Of a DNA stretch of 14,813 nucleotides, positions 14,381-14,813 are shown piece by piece. The DNA lies in the NCBI GenBank assembly GCA_029259675.1, contig JAJDES010000345.1:1-14813 (forward strand), read 5' to 3'. The DNA is from Planctomycetota bacterium. Lineage in GTDB: Bacteria > Planctomycetota > UBA1135 > GCA-002686595. Each line of letters starts with the position of its first letter. Within the stretch, counting starts at the first letter, position 1. A model generated the notes under the pieces. It made no database searches, was not told the origin of the DNA, and was given only the letters and a program-made list of their open reading frames with translations. A program made the position numbers and the translations under genes.

Positions 14381-14813
14381 TTAATCGGATGCGCCGATCC
14401 ACTCGGCAACCCATTGGCTCAAGCCAATCGTGCAGCGGGCCATGCGCTCGTAATCCAGTTCGACCGGAACGTCGAACTCCGTGTGGTAGTTGGGATTTCG
14501 GAAGGGTGCTGTGGTTGTCACCATCATGCCCCTGTAACCCGCTTCCCAAAAAGAAGCGTGATCCGACCAGCCGATCCCCGGCAACCAATCCGGTGCCGCG
14601 ACCCCCTCCGATGGCAATGACACATTTTCCCGAAACCATGCCACCGATCGGCGCACCAGTTGATGGGAATTCAAGTCGCCCACAAAGGCTATGAAGTCGC
14701 CCCGATCGGGATAGCAAAGTCCCAGCGGAAAGGGATAGGCCTGACTGCCCGGATCCGTTTTCCATGTGCCCAAGCTTTCGAGGGAAACGGCTGCCAGGAG
14801 TTCATCTCCGGCG
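14381..14813 (-). CDS. M28 family metallopeptidase, C-terminal part (partial)
   Basis: The last 143 codons of a zinc aminopeptidase-like protein whose 5' part lies beyond the right edge of the window. The visible reading enters as AGDELLAAVSLESLGTW and continues through DPGSQAYPFP and YPDRGDFIAFVGDL, a run characteristic of M28 (PA/ transferrin-receptor-like) peptidases. GIGWSDHASFWEAGYRGMMV follows, and then NPNYHTEFD, whose His supplies a zinc ligand. The frame ends LDYERMARCTIGLSQWVAEW, a usual M28 C-terminus, at a TAA. A TTG at 14773 would give an apparent start but lies inside the conserved domain, so the true start is outside. Localisation and substrate cannot be judged without the N-terminus. 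Confidence 0.9.
   Translation of the reverse strand, partial: AGDELLAAVSLESLGTWKTDPGSQAYPFPLGLCYPDRGDFIAFVGDLNSHQLVRRSVAWFRENVSLPSEGVAAPDWLPGIGWSDHASFWEAGYRGMMVTTTAPFRNPNYHTEFDVPVELDYERMARCTIGLSQWVAEWIGASD

Noticed and set aside
14381..14773. A self-contained 130-residue protein starting at TTG 14773.
   Set aside because: The frame continues to the window edge with conserved M28 sequence (SLESLGTW), so this is an internal codon of a truncated gene.
1..14813. Searched by eye for CRISPR repeats, tRNAs, rRNA, insertion-sequence ends and attachment sites.
   Set aside because: No regularly spaced repeats, cloverleaf signatures, transposase motifs or terminal inverted repeats were seen.

Overview
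This is a high-GC bacterial chromosomal segment, roughly 60% G+C by eye. It comes from a Gram-negative-type organism: it has type IV pilin-like proteins with class III prepilin peptides, a predicted lipoprotein of the sulfatase fold, and long envelope-related glycosyltransferases. The DUF2203 protein, the putative ABC exporter, the sulfatase-like lipoprotein and the beta-helix PilX-like protein together would fit Planctomycetota or a neighbouring lineage such as Myxococcota. This is inference; no rRNA or marker gene is present to settle it. Start codons are mixed (ATG, GTG, one probable TTG). I see no tRNA, rRNA, CRISPR array or insertion sequence.

Layout. (1) Positions 1-2458, minus strand: the start of a family 2 glycosyltransferase (cut by the window edge), translationally coupled to a family 4 glycosyltransferase with a long C-terminal coiled coil. 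This looks like the edge of a surface-polysaccharide or protein-glycosylation cluster. (2) 2459-2966: a 508-base divergent intergenic region. (3) 2967-7249, plus strand: three genes in the order of a minor-pilin operon (PilV-like, PilW-like, PilX-like). The third is very large and carries a CxxCH haem-c motif and a beta-helix-like segment. (4) 7283-7323: a perfect 18-bp hairpin serving the convergent pilin operon and trxB. (5) 7382-8314, minus strand: thioredoxin reductase. (6) 8315-8639: intergenic. (7) 8640-11663, plus strand: a tight three-gene unit of DUF2203 protein, inositol-monophosphatase-family phosphatase and sulfatase-like lipoprotein. (8) 11726-14259, minus strand: an ABC exporter pair (ATPase then permease, overlapping ATGA). 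(9) 14381-14813, minus strand: the C-terminal part of an M28 family metallopeptidase running off the window.

The most interesting part is the pilin operon. It has a haem-binding signature in a PilX-like protein, Asp/Asn-rich calcium-loop-like motifs in all three products, and no PilY1 or FimT in the visible sequence. The glycosyltransferase-coiled-coil fusion and the threonine-type sulfatase-like lipoprotein, coupled to a phosphatase, are second-tier leads. Functional links between clusters are not demonstrated by the sequence.
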